Origin: Microbacterium sp.
GTDB lineage: Bacteria > Actinomycetota > Actinomycetes > Actinomycetales > Microbacteriaceae
Length of the DNA: 64,000 nt
Direction of reading: 5' to 3'
Assembly (NCBI GenBank): GCA_003248655.1
Contig: QFPM01000004.1
Coordinates: 186,001 to 250,000, forward strand
The notes beneath the pieces are model-generated. The model worked only from the letters and a program-made list of their open reading frames with translations, searched no databases and was not told the origin of the DNA. This document shows, piece after piece, positions 26,789-35,002 of the stretch (the first letter of the stretch is position 1; each line of letters starts with the position of its first letter). The position numbers and the translations under genes were made by a program.

Positions 26789-28495
26789 GTGACCGCCCGG
26801 TGGAACGTCGTCGGTCGCGAGGGCGCGAGCGTCGTGGTGGTGTCGCTCGACGCCGACTGCCGGGAACTCGGCCGCGTGACCCACACCGCGGCCGAGTGGC
26901 CGCACGCGGCATCGGCAGCCGATCCCTCCGTGCGCTGGGTGTGGAGCGATGCACCCCGCTGGTACCCCACGCTTCTGGATGCCGGGGTTTACGTTTCGCG
27001 CTGCCACGACCTGCGCCTGTGTCACGCGATCCTTCGGAGCAGCGCCTTCGTGACCAGCCACGCTCCGCTCGTCGACGCGGCCGAGTGGGATGCCGGGGCA
27101 GCCATCGAGGCATCCGAGTCTCCGGAGACACTCTTCGACTTTGACGACGAGAGCGAGCGCAGGTCGGGCGTGCCCGACGGAATTGAGGCGACGCTCGAGG
27201 AGTTCCGCCGCCAGCAGGTCGCCGTGGGCGACGCGACGGATGCCGCGCGCTTGCGCCTGCTGCTCGCCGCCGAGTCGGCGGGAGCACTCCTGGCCGTCGA
27301 GCTCCATGTCGCGGGCGTTCCGTGGAGCCGCGCCGTGCACGAAGGCATCCTCGAAGCCACGCTCGGGGCGCGGCCGGCGGTTGGCGCTCCCGCGCCGCGC
27401 GTGCGCGAGGCGGGTGAGATCGTCCGGCGGGCGCTGGGGGACCCCACAGCGAGCCTCGACTCGCAGCCGAAGCTCTTGCGGAGCCTTCACCGTGTCGGCG
27501 TGCTCGCCCAGTCGACGAGTCGCTGGGAGCTCGCGGAGTACGACCACCCCGCCATCGCGCCGCTCCTCGAGTACAAGAAGCTCACCCGCCTTGTGAGCGC
27601 GAACGGGTGGACCTGGCTCGACGAGTGGGCGCCGGACGGCAGGTTCCGCCCGGTTTACGTCCCCGGTGGCGTCGTCACGGGGCGCTGGGCGTCCTCCGGC
27701 GGCGCCCTTCAGTTACCTCGGCAGCTCCGGCCCGCGGTGGTGGCGGATGCGGGGTGGACGCTCGTCGTCGCCGACGTCGCGCAACTCGAACCGCGGATCC
27801 TTGCCGCGATGGCGAGTGACCGCGCGCTCGCGGGCGCTGCCCGAGGTCAGGACCTCTACGACGGCATCGTCGCGGGGGGAGCGGTCGGCACCCGTCAAGA
27901 TGCGAAGATCGCCATGCTCGGCGCGATGTACGGCGCAACGACGGGCGACAGCGGGCGCCTCGTCCCCGCACTGCGGCGGGCCTACCCGCGGGCGATGGGT
28001 CTCGTCGACGATGCCGCGCGCACGGGTGCGGAAGGCGGCATCGTCAGCACCTGGCTCGGGCGGTCGTCACCCCCGCCGTCGGAGGGTTGGCGCGCCGCGC
28101 AGGACCGCGCCGGAGCCCCGGATGCCACCGAAGCCGATCGTGCCCGGGCGCGCAGGACTGCCGGCGATCGCGGCCGATTCACCCGCAACTTCGTCGTCCA
28201 GGGGACGGCGGCCGAGTGGGCGCTCGCATGGCTCGCGGATCTTCGCGGCGAGCTGCGAGCGCTCCCCGAGACGGGGCGTTTCGCCTCGGCATCCGGCGGA
28301 GTGTTCGCGCGCCGCGCTCATCTGTGCTTCTTCCTGCACGATGAGATCATCGTGCACACCCCGGTAGAACTGGCCGATCGGGTCGCTGACCTCGTGCGGG
28401 CGGCCGCTGATCGCGCCACCCGACTACTATTCGGTGACTTTCCGATCGACGTGCCGCTTGACCTTCGCATCGCCTCGGATGCGTCGAAAGCCTGA
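26789..28495 (+). CDS. Bifunctional 3'-5' exonuclease/DNA polymerase-like (family A)
   Basis: 568-residue actinobacterial polymerase-I-like protein. Polymerase motif A is VADVAQLEPRILAAM, motif B KIAMLGAMYGATTGD and motif C LHDEIIVH, so the palm and fingers look intact. The N-terminal part occupies the exonuclease position but shows no clear DEDD acidic motif, so exonuclease activity is doubtful. Distinct from PolA by its short length and lack of a 5'-3' exonuclease domain. Repair role inferred. Confidence 0.87.
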   Translation: MTARWNVVGREGASVVVVSLDADCRELGRVTHTAAEWPHAASAADPSVRWVWSDAPRWYPTLLDAGVYVSRCHDLRLCHAILRSSAFVTSHAPLVDAAEWDAGAAIEASESPETLFDFDDESERRSGVPDGIEATLEEFRRQQVAVGDATDAARLRLLLAAESAGALLAVELHVAGVPWSRAVHEGILEATLGARPAVGAPAPRVREAGEIVRRALGDPTASLDSQPKLLRSLHRVGVLAQSTSRWELAEYDHPAIAPLLEYKKLTRLVSANGWTWLDEWAPDGRFRPVYVPGGVVTGRWASSGGALQLPRQLRPAVVADAGWTLVVADVAQLEPRILAAMASDRALAGAARGQDLYDGIVAGGAVGTRQDAKIAMLGAMYGATTGDSGRLVPALRRAYPRAMGLVDDAARTGAEGGIVSTWLGRSSPPPSEGWRAAQDRAGAPDATEADRARARRTAGDRGRFTRNFVVQGTAAEWALAWLADLRGELRALPETGRFASASGGVFARRAHLCFFLHDEIIVHTPVELADRVADLVRAAADRATRLLFGDFPIDVPLDLRIASDASKA

Positions 28496-28501
28496 GTGCG
28501 G

Positions 28502-30274
28502 TCAGTCGCAGGGAAGCGTTTCGCCGGATTTCACCCCGACCGGGTTCAGTAACGGCGTGTGCACGACGGCGGGTGCAGGTTCAGCGCCGTCGAGGTCGGC
28601 GAGCAGGTGGAAGGTCACCGTCTGGGACTGGCCGGGCGCCACCACCACGCGCGTCCGCGTCTGTGCATGGTCGCCGTCGGCGACATCGGTTGACGGGTTC
28701 AGCGCCCCGTTGATCTCCGCGCCGTTGGTAAACCAGCCCGCCGGGGCCTCCACGGTCACGTCGGTGGTGAGGTCACCCGGCTGGCTGGGGTTGTCACCAC
28801 CGGTCATCCAGAGCGGGAAGTGACGTGCCGCTTCCGGTGCCGTGCTCGTCAGAGTGGTCGCCACGGTCACCTCGGCGACGCCATCTTCGCGGCACACGCG
28901 TTCGCCGACGGCGATGTCGAGGTGCAGGAAGGTGCCGAGCTTGCCGGTGCTCGCGTCGTTGAGATAGACGCCGATAGCTTGGTCGCCGGCCGCGACGTAC
29001 CGAGCGAGTGTGCCACCGAACGGTCCATGCGCGAGGGCATCCTGCTCGTTCGCGCGCGCGCTCCACATCGAGATCCGCCCGTCCTCGACGGGATCGGCAA
29101 GAGCGTCCGCCCACGCGGAGACATCGAGCGGTTCGTTGATGAGTCGGTCGAAGAGGCGCATCGTGAGGTCGGATTGGACCGCCGTCTGTCCCTCCTGCGA
29201 GTCCTCGAGGTACGGACGCACCAGAATGCGCTCGGTCACCGTGGTGGCATCGACCGACCCACCGTCTGCGAGGGTGATCGGGCCGGTGATCTTCAGCAGC
29301 GCGGCGAGGACGACCGGATCGATCGAGATCACGGTATCCGGCGCGGGGTGCCCGAGCTTTTGCCACCACGCCGAGGCAAGTCGCGCGCTCAGGTCGAAGT
29401 CGGCCGTCATCGTGGTGTTGGTAACGAACCTGCCCACTTTGTCGTCGTAGAGTGCGGTCGTCGTGGCCGGAATCGGCAGGATGTCGGCGCTCTGCTCGTC
29501 GAAATCGGTCGAGTCGGCGGTGTTGCCGAACTCGATCTTTCCCTTGGATGCCCGGAGCTCGACGAACGAGCCGGTGATCCCCCCGCCGGTGCGAGCCTCA
29601 GCGGTGTTCTGCACCATGATCAGGATTGAGCGCGGGTCGTCCGCGCCCAGGATCTCGGGCAATACGCTCGCTACAGTAGCCGCATCGGAGAGCGGGGCCG
29701 CGGCGCCGTCTATCGTCGAGTTGAGATCGACGACCGCGTCGCGTAGCGGGGGAAGGAGCGCGCCGGAGTCGAGCGCGGACAGGTTCGCTCGCGCCGTTTC
29801 GACGGCGCGTGACGTCGCCGCGAGCGGGTCGGCGAACTCTCCGACGAGGGAGATGTCGAGCCCGCTGCTCGAGCTCGCCGCTGCCGCCCTGTCGAAGAGA
29901 GGCTGGGCTGCGCCCGTGACGTCGCGCACGCTCTCTGCGGCGACGCGAAGCGCGGCGGCGTTCGCACCCCAGAACGGGAGTGCTTCGCTCATACGCCAGA
30001 CCGGATCCGACGTGAGGCTCGCGGCTGTGGCGGCACGCGAGTTCGCGGTGGATACGGAGGATTCGAGCGCCTGCGCGTCGCCGTCCCGGACGGCCGTCGA
30101 GAACGAGTCTTTCAGCGTCTCGATCTGTTCCAGCTCACCCTTTGCAAGCCAGCCTCGAACGCCGATCCACACGGCTACGCCGATCAGTAGGACCGCGACG
30201 ACACCGACGACCAACAGGGCTCGGCGTTGCCGCGCGGGCCCTGCGGTCGCGGTATCGTCAGCGGCTTCAGCCAC
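28502..30274 (-). CDS. DUF4012 membrane-anchored protein
   Basis: 590-residue protein with one N-terminal membrane span (ALLVVGVVAVLLIGVAVWIGV, residues ~20-40) and a large extracytoplasmic DUF4012 region (ILIMVQNTAEARTGGGITGSFVEL and later PDTVISIDPVVLAALLKITGPI are characteristic). Members occur near surface polysaccharide or cell-wall genes; no catalytic role is established. It overlaps the 3' end of the upstream cell-wall-anchored gene by eight bases, so the two are probably co-translated. Confidence 0.85.
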   Translation of the reverse strand: MAEAADDTATAGPARQRRALLVVGVVAVLLIGVAVWIGVRGWLAKGELEQIETLKDSFSTAVRDGDAQALESSVSTANSRAATAASLTSDPVWRMSEALPFWGANAAALRVAAESVRDVTGAAQPLFDRAAAASSSSGLDISLVGEFADPLAATSRAVETARANLSALDSGALLPPLRDAVVDLNSTIDGAAAPLSDAATVASVLPEILGADDPRSILIMVQNTAEARTGGGITGSFVELRASKGKIEFGNTADSTDFDEQSADILPIPATTTALYDDKVGRFVTNTTMTADFDLSARLASAWWQKLGHPAPDTVISIDPVVLAALLKITGPITLADGGSVDATTVTERILVRPYLEDSQEGQTAVQSDLTMRLFDRLINEPLDVSAWADALADPVEDGRISMWSARANEQDALAHGPFGGTLARYVAAGDQAIGVYLNDASTGKLGTFLHLDIAVGERVCREDGVAEVTVATTLTSTAPEAARHFPLWMTGGDNPSQPGDLTTDVTVEAPAGWFTNGAEINGALNPSTDVADGDHAQTRTRVVVAPGQSQTVTFHLLADLDGAEPAPAVVHTPLLNPVGVKSGETLPCD

Positions 30275-30917
30275 GCGAGCGGCGTGCCCGACGTACGAGC
30301 AACAGCGCGCTTCCTCCGGTCACGAGTGCGCCCGCGGCCCAGAGAAGCGGCACGACAGCGGCGGAGTCGCCGCCCGTGATCGCAAGCGCAGGGGCTGCGA
30401 CGGCGGTGGCAGCGGCGGTGGCGGTGACGCCAGCGACGGTCGCGCCCGCCCCTCCTTGCGGGTCGACGACGTTCTCGCCGCCGACAGAGCCTTCCGCTGC
30501 GCAGTTCGGGAACCGAAGCGGAAGCTGAATCGACGGGTTGGCTTCAATGGTCGCCGTGAGGTCGCCGCGCGTCCAGCTGACGTCCGGCCACGCGACACTC
30601 CCGCTGAGCCGGCCGTCTTCGAGCGCACCCACGTTGTAGACGAGGCTCTGCGATCCGTTCGAAAGAACCAAACGGACGTCCTCGGAGTGCTCACCGCCGG
30701 CCGGATCGGTCAGGACGACCGTGTAGTTGATCACGGGGCGCTCAGAAGAGCACGAACCGACGACGGACGAGCCCGCGAGAGTGGGATCCGTGCCCGGATC
30801 TGTCGGTCCGTACGTGTCAGATTCGACAGCTACGTCGGATTCGACAGCGAACGCCGCACTCGAAGAGCCAAGGATGAACATTGTCGCGCACGCGACAGAG
30901 ATGATGATTTTACGCAT
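30267..30917 (-). CDS. Secreted protein with LAxTG-type sorting signal
   Basis: 216 residues. Signal peptide MRKIIISVACATMFILGSSS ending AFA (cleavage ~residue 24), an extracellular beta-rich domain with two Cys, a linker, then LAITGG, a hydrophobic span (AAVVPLLWAAGALVTGGSALLLV) and the tail RRARRSRG. LAxTG followed by a span and Arg tail is the recognition signal of class E sortases of GC-rich Gram-positives. The start MRKII at 30917 was chosen because it begins the signal peptide. Its ribosome binding site is the loop of a 6-bp hairpin (30922-30938). Confidence 0.8.
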   Translation of the reverse strand: MRKIIISVACATMFILGSSSAAFAVESDVAVESDTYGPTDPGTDPTLAGSSVVGSCSSERPVINYTVVLTDPAGGEHSEDVRLVLSNGSQSLVYNVGALEDGRLSGSVAWPDVSWTRGDLTATIEANPSIQLPLRFPNCAAEGSVGGENVVDPQGGAGATVAGVTATAAATAVAAPALAITGGDSAAVVPLLWAAGALVTGGSALLLVRRARRSRG

Positions 30918-31018
30918 GTAAGTTGCCCCCCCGGCAACCGAACCCAACCCCCCAGCTGGCGTTCGCTCTGAAACGCTAACACGTCTGAGCGGGCCGAACA
31001 ATCGTGATGACGAATCAG

Positions 31019-31024
31019 TAGACT
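31019..31024 (+). promoter_or_regulatory. -10 element of rnpB
   Basis: TAGACT eight bases upstream of the predicted 5' end of RNase P RNA. The -35 is weak (GAACAA at 30996-31001). Confidence 0.5.
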
Positions 31025-31032
31025 CTCGTACA

Positions 31033-31402
31033 CGAATGGGTCGGCTGGACGGTCGCGTGGCGGGGTACCCGCACCGAGGAACGTCCGGGCTCCGCAGGGC
31101 AGGGCGGTGGGTAACACCCACCCGGAGCAATCCGCGAGACAGTGCCACAGAGAGCAGACCGCCGGTCGCCGTGAGGCGATCGGTAAGGGTGAAAGGGTGG
31201 TGCAAGAGACCACCGGGGTCGTGGTGACACGACTCGCACGGCAAACCTCGCCCGGAGCAAGGTCAGACAGGGGATGTTGACGCGGCCCGCCGAGTCCCCG
31301 GGTAGACCGCTGGAGCGGCACGGCAACGTGTCGCCGAGAGAGATGACCGTCCACGGGGCATCAGCCCCCGGACAGAACCCGGCGTACAGGCCGGCCCATT
31401 CG
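31033..31402 (+). ncRNA. rnpB: RNase P RNA (type A)
   Basis: Catalytic RNA processing tRNA 5' ends. Conserved blocks: GAGGAACGTCCGGGCTCC near the 5' end, GGGTGAAAGGGTGGTGCAAGAG in the middle and GACAGAACCCGGCGTACAGG near the 3' end. The terminal P1 helix pairs 31033-31044 with 31391-31402. The 3' end is the integration site of the adjacent mobile element, which restores the gene sequence up to base 31401. The native downstream terminator has been displaced about 9.6 kb away. Confidence 0.95.
31377..31401 (+). repeat. attL core (25-bp direct repeat, in rnpB)
   Basis: Identical over 25 bases to 41009-41033. It lies in the P1 3' strand of RNase P RNA, so integration leaves rnpB functional. Confidence 0.93.
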
Positions 31403-31426
31403 CATAACACCGCCTGACCTGGACTT

Positions 31427-32560
31427 TTACGCGGAGCCCTCCGCGCGAGTCCGCACAGCGTCCGCAGAACCGAGCACGGAGTCCACCGCGTCCCGCGTGC
31501 GATCGTCCGAGTCCGCCCACATGTGCCCATACGTGTCGAGCGTTTCCGTCGCCGACCGATGCCCGAGCCGGTCCTGCACCGTCTTCACCGACTCGCCGTA
31601 ACGGATCAGCAGACTCGCGTAGTAGTGGCGGAGCGCGTGCATCCCCGTGCCCGTCGCCTCGGTCAGTCCCGCAGCCGCCGCCGCGGGTCGCCATGCGTGC
31701 CCGAACCTCTGCCGAGTGATGCCCTTGCCGCGCATCGTGAACAGCAGCCCGTCGTCGGGAACGTCGAAGATCGCGAGGTGCTCATTCAGCGCCGCGACGA
31801 CGACGCGGGGGAGCGGGATCGTGCGACGTGACGCTGGCGTCTTCGGAGGACCGAACCGGGTCTGCCCGCCCGACGTCGTCACGAGCTGACGGTCGATCGT
31901 CACGGCCGGATTCTTCCCGAGCAAGCGCAGCCGGTCGCGAGTCAGCCCGAGCACTTCACCCTGACGCATCCCCGTGCCGGCCGCGAGGATCACCGCGGCG
32001 CGCAGCTCGAGCGGCACCATCTCCGCGAGCACGTCGACCTGAGCCGTCGTCAGCGGCGTCACGCGCGTCTTGGTGACCTCGGGAAGGGCGATCCCATCAC
32101 ACGGGGTCACCATGAGTTTCCGGTCCCGCACAGCGGCACGGAACACCGACGCAACGACCGTGTACACGACCCCGACCGTCGCGGGCGCGAGCGCAGACCG
32201 GCCACCCTCGACGTCGAGAGTCAGACCCTTCACCCACCCCTGCACCGTCGTGGGGAGCACACTCGCGAGCGGGACGGAACCGAACACCGGATAGGCGTGC
32301 CGCTCGAGGTGGCCCCGGTACAGGTCCGCCGTCGACGCACGATGCACCTGAGCGTCAAGCCACGCCTCTGCGTACTCGCGGAACGTGATGCGCGCGGCCC
32401 GCGGGTCGACGTACTGACCCGTCACGAGCGACGTCGCGACCTCGTCGAGCCACCTCTGAGCGTCCCGCTTCAACTTGAAGTGGCGTGCGTGCTCTCTGCC
32501 AGCGTCGTCCCGGTAGCGCGCCCGCCAGACGCCGTCAGACCTCTGCTTGATGCTCGCCAC
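31427..32560 (-). CDS. Tyrosine recombinase (satellite integrase)
   Basis: 377 residues. An Arm-binding N-terminal domain (SIKQRSDGVWRARYRDDAG) and a SAM-like core-binding domain precede the catalytic domain with Arg in TGMRQGE, HALRHYYASLL (His-x-x-Arg), LGH and the nucleophile Tyr in TLDTYGHM. The stop lies 26 bases from the attL core, the usual layout for site-specific integrases. Its 3' end contains two direct repeats that match repeats next to attR (probable arm sites). Confidence 0.96.
   Translation of the reverse strand: MASIKQRSDGVWRARYRDDAGREHARHFKLKRDAQRWLDEVATSLVTGQYVDPRAARITFREYAEAWLDAQVHRASTADLYRGHLERHAYPVFGSVPLASVLPTTVQGWVKGLTLDVEGGRSALAPATVGVVYTVVASVFRAAVRDRKLMVTPCDGIALPEVTKTRVTPLTTAQVDVLAEMVPLELRAAVILAAGTGMRQGEVLGLTRDRLRLLGKNPAVTIDRQLVTTSGGQTRFGPPKTPASRRTIPLPRVVVAALNEHLAIFDVPDDGLLFTMRGKGITRQRFGHAWRPAAAAAGLTEATGTGMHALRHYYASLLIRYGESVKTVQDRLGHRSATETLDTYGHMWADSDDRTRDAVDSVLGSADAVRTRAEGSA
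31448..31468 (-). repeat. Integrase arm-type sites, left
   Basis: Two GTCCGCA repeats (31449 and 31460, 11 bases apart) inside the 3' end of the integrase gene. The same repeat with the same spacing occurs at 40871 and 40882 beside attR. Confidence 0.55.
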
Positions 32561-33081
32561 TAGTCACCGTCGCGCAGTCTGTCCGTGAGATCTTCCTCAG
32601 CGATCTGTAGTTTCGCCGCCAATGTTCCGTTGCCCTTGCGCTCAGCGCGCTGGCGCGCTCTGCGCACGTCCTCCAGCTGCGATGTAACCGAACGCGCCTC
32701 GCTGTAGCTCGCATCTGCCGCGGCCGCCCGAGCCAATGCGGCCTCGTACTCCCGCTCCGCCGATTGCATCGCGTGCTGGGCGCGCATGACCTCTGCTGCG
32801 CGCAAGTCGCGCACGATCTGAAGTTCCCGAAGATTGTCTTCCCGCGGCAACAGTTTCTCGAGCGGCACACCGATCACGTCTGCCAGCGCGATTGCCTCTC
32901 CGATCGTCACGCGGCGCAAACCGTTCTCGATCTTGTACACGGTCTGCTGCGCGAAGTTGAATCCGAGCTCATTCATCGCATCCACGACCTGCGGGTGCGT
33001 CATCCCCCGCGCGCTCCGCGCTGTCTTGAACCCCTCGGCGAAAAGCCGGTCGCCGTCGCCCATCTTGCCCCGAGTAGCCAT
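32560..33081 (-). CDS. Xre-family repressor with coiled-coil tail
   Basis: 173 residues. An N-terminal helix-turn-helix (FKTARSARGMTHPQVVDAM ... QQTVYKIENGLRRVT, residues ~18-60) is followed by a long Ala/Arg/Glu-rich coiled coil (residues ~80-170) instead of a peptidase-type domain. It overlaps the integrase start by one base and is divergent from the rightward genes, the position of a lysogeny or satellite master repressor. The ATG follows TAGGGT by six bases, so it is probably leaderless. What releases repression (a helper-phage protein in known satellites) cannot be read from sequence. Confidence 0.85.
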   Translation of the reverse strand: MATRGKMGDGDRLFAEGFKTARSARGMTHPQVVDAMNELGFNFAQQTVYKIENGLRRVTIGEAIALADVIGVPLEKLLPREDNLRELQIVRDLRAAEVMRAQHAMQSAEREYEAALARAAAADASYSEARSVTSQLEDVRRARQRAERKGNGTLAAKLQIAEEDLTDRLRDGD

Positions 33082-33087
33082 GCCCCC

Positions 33088-33157
33088 ACCCTAACGGACA
33101 ATCACCCGCACGGACTAGTCACGCGCCACTTGACATCTCTCGCCGCAGATGTACTGT
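33088..33157. promoter_or_regulatory. Divergent promoter region of the satellite
   Basis: Rightward: TTGACA (33130-33135), 16-base spacer, TACTGT (33152-33157). Leftward: TAGGGT (33093-33088) for the repressor. CGGACA (33095) and CGGACT (33111) form a short direct repeat between them that could be an operator (inference). Confidence 0.65.
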
Positions 33158-33213
33158 GTAGGGAGAGCCAAACGTGCTCGGTACTCACCACACAGAGAGA
33201 GGGGCAGCGCGAC

Positions 33214-33393
33214 ATGGAGCGACTGCTATTCATCCCCGAGGTCGCCGAGATGCTGCGGCGGTCGCCCGCCCAGCTGCGGTGGATGGTCACCCAGGGCAGC
33301 GCGCCCAAGAGCGCGGTCATCGCTGGCCGTCGCTGCTTCCGGCAGAGCGACGTCGAAGCGTTCATCGACGCCGCCTTCGCTGAGGCGTCCTGA
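33214..33393 (+). CDS. Excisionase-like MerR/AlpA-type HTH protein
   Basis: 59-residue winged-helix protein (LFIPEVAEMLRRSPAQLRWM ... GRRCFRQSDVEAFIDAAF), the size and pattern of Xis/AlpA excisionases. An AGAGAGAGGGG site precedes the ATG. First gene under the rightward TTGACA/TACTGT promoter. Role in excision is inferred from family and location. Confidence 0.8.
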   Translation: MERLLFIPEVAEMLRRSPAQLRWMVTQGSAPKSAVIAGRRCFRQSDVEAFIDAAFAEAS

Positions 33394-33477
33394 CCGATGC
33401 CCGCCAAAGAGAACGCCCCCAGCAGAGGTACCAGCTCGGCTGAGGGCAACGACCGAAACCCATCGAAAGGAACGATC

Positions 33478-33744
33478 ATGAACGACGCTACCAGCGTACC
33501 AAGCTCCGCCGACATTGAGCGGGGGCTGTTCAGGGCGCACGGGGAGAGATACGCGGCCCTCGTCTGGAACCACGCCAACGACCTCGAGTTCGTAGACCAG
33601 GTTCTCGCCGACATGGTCGACGACGACGCGCGTGTGTCCGAGCGTCACCTCCACCACGTCTTCCGGTTCGCCCTCATGCGCCTCGCCGACGAGCTACGCC
33701 TCACGTTCCCGACGCGCCCCGAGTTCCCCGAGGTGACCAAGTGA
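33478..33744 (+). CDS. Satellite hypothetical protein, 88 aa
   Basis: Unrecognised acidic protein (starts MNDATSVPSSADIERGLF). A good AAAGGAA site seven bases before the ATG at 33478 supports this start; the frame is also open from an ATG at 33397. Overlaps the next gene by four bases (GTGA). No domain seen. Confidence 0.6.
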   Translation: MNDATSVPSSADIERGLFRAHGERYAALVWNHANDLEFVDQVLADMVDDDARVSERHLHHVFRFALMRLADELRLTFPTRPEFPEVTK

Positions 33745-33983
33745 TCGTCGATGCCCGGTTCGCGGGCGGCTCGATCACCGTCGATGACCAGAGCAGCGTT
33801 CTCGACGACGGAACCCGCATGGTCACGATCGACGCACCCGGATGGGACGCGGCGCTGTTCCCCCACGAAGCCCGAGCCCTGGCCGCGGCACTCATCGAAG
33901 CCGCCGCGAAAGCCGAGAGTCGCGCTGAGCGCCTCCGCCGCCGACCCGACGTCGACGACCATCTGCGCGAGCTGGACGACTGA
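33741..33983 (+). CDS. Satellite hypothetical protein, 80 aa
   Basis: GTG start overlapping the previous stop. Acidic, with a Val/Asp-rich beta-like N-terminal half (SITVDDQSSVLDDGTRMVTI) and a helical C-terminus (ALAAALIEAAAKAESRAERL). No recognised domain. Confidence 0.6.
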   Translation: MIVDARFAGGSITVDDQSSVLDDGTRMVTIDAPGWDAALFPHEARALAAALIEAAAKAESRAERLRRRPDVDDHLRELDD

Positions 33984-34043
33984 CGGCGGTGGGGACCGCG
34001 GGTGCGGGCGGCCCCCATCGCTCCCGAAACAAGGAGCCAGAAC

Positions 34044-34595
34044 GTGAGAAGCGAAGATCTCGTCTGGTGGGCTCTCACCCTCCGCATACCTGACACCGAT
34101 GCGCGCATCGGCAGCGATCGACTGAGCCGGACCCTCGCGGTCCTCGCCGCGTACGCGAACGCCGACGGCGTCGCATGGCCGTCAGCAGAACGCCTTGCGC
34201 AGGACCTCGGCATCGACCGCAGGACCGTGAGAGGCGCCCTCGCAGCGCTCGAGTCCGCCGGCCTCATCTCACGCGTACCCGTGCAACGCACACGGTCGAC
34301 CGCGTGGACATTCGCACCCGTCACCGCAGGAGACATGGCGGGCATCCCCGCCAACCCTGCACTTATCCACAGGGCGGGCATCCCCGCCAGTCAAGTGGCG
34401 GGGGAAGTGGCGGGGGAAGTGGCGGGGAACATGGCGGGCATCCCCGCCACGAAGAGAAGAGAAGGGAATAACAAGATCGCAACAACCACCATGAACACCG
34501 TGCAACCCGGAGCGCGATGCGCCCCCGGACACCACCGCCTCGTCGCCGACGGAACCTGCATGAACTGCGACATGCGCACCGAGGACGCCGCATGA
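34044..34595 (+). CDS. Winged-helix replication-initiator-like protein
   Basis: 183 residues. The N-terminal ~85 residues form a helix-turn-helix of the HTH_36 type found in phage and plasmid replication proteins (ERLAQDLGIDRRTVRGALAALESAGLISRVP). The second half is repetitive (AGIPA and VAGE units) because the DNA there holds iteron-like repeats and a DnaA box. AAGGAG seven bases before the GTG at 34044 fixes the start; a GTG at 34002 is less likely. A C-terminal Cys cluster (C-M-N-C) is present. Replication role inferred. Confidence 0.7.
   Translation: MRSEDLVWWALTLRIPDTDARIGSDRLSRTLAVLAAYANADGVAWPSAERLAQDLGIDRRTVRGALAALESAGLISRVPVQRTRSTAWTFAPVTAGDMAGIPANPALIHRAGIPASQVAGEVAGEVAGNMAGIPATKRREGNNKIATTTMNTVQPGARCAPGHHRLVADGTCMNCDMRTEDAA
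34337..34499. other. Candidate satellite replication origin (iterons, DnaA box, A-rich tract)
   Basis: Inside the gene above: three copies of the 17-mer GGCGGGCATCCCCGCCA, a near-palindrome (34337-34353, 34373-34389, 34433-34449); three tandem 12-bp AGTGGCGGGGGA units, the last one base short (34394-34428); a perfect DnaA box TTATCCACA (34363-34371); then an A-rich, GC-poorer stretch (34450-34499). Iterons beside a replication-type gene suggest an origin. Confidence 0.55.
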
Positions 34596-35002
34596 CCCTC
34601 AAGCTCTGCGTCGAATGCGGCGAACCCTGCACCGACGGCCGCTGCGACCAGCACCGACCCAAGCAACCCACCAAGCCCAGCGCACGCGCACGCGGCTACA
34701 ACACCGCATGGGACAAGCTGAGCGCCCGAGCACGCGCCCTGCAGCCCTGGTGCAGCGACTGCGGCACCAAGACCGACCTCACCGCCGACCACCTCACCTG
34801 GCCCGCCCGCACCCTCCACGACGTCAGTGTTGTCTGCCGCAAATGCAACACCCTCCGCGGGGAAACACCACGCGACGGACGGCGCCACGACGAACGCACG
34901 GGACGAGGGGCTCACCGAACTCACCGGGACCCACGGGGGAAGGCAAATCAATCCACACAATCCGATACCGGGTATGCAAATAGGGGGTCTGATCGTGGTT
35001 AG
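34592..35002 (+). CDS. HNH endonuclease
   Basis: 136 residues with zinc-binding Cys pairs (CVECGEPC at the start; CSDCG ... CRKC around residues 53-86) and the HNH core in TADHLTWPARTL ... VCRKCNTLRGE. HNH proteins next to large terminase are required for genome packaging in HK97-like phages. ATGA overlap with the previous gene. The 3' end overlaps the terminase start region. Confidence 0.88.
   Translation: MTLKLCVECGEPCTDGRCDQHRPKQPTKPSARARGYNTAWDKLSARARALQPWCSDCGTKTDLTADHLTWPARTLHDVSVVCRKCNTLRGETPRDGRRHDERTGRGAHRTHRDPRGKANQSTQSDTGYANRGSDRG

Noticed and set aside
31036..31399. Small open frames across rnpB
   Set aside because: The region is clearly RNase P RNA by conserved blocks and the P1 helix; the frames are incidental.
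33397..33477. Upstream ATG start of the 88-aa satellite protein
   Set aside because: The internal ATG at 33478 has a good ribosome site; the extra 27 residues are low complexity.
34394..34449. CRISPR-like repeats
   Set aside because: Repeats are tandem 12-mers and 17-mers without regular spacers, and lie inside a coding gene; iterons fit better.
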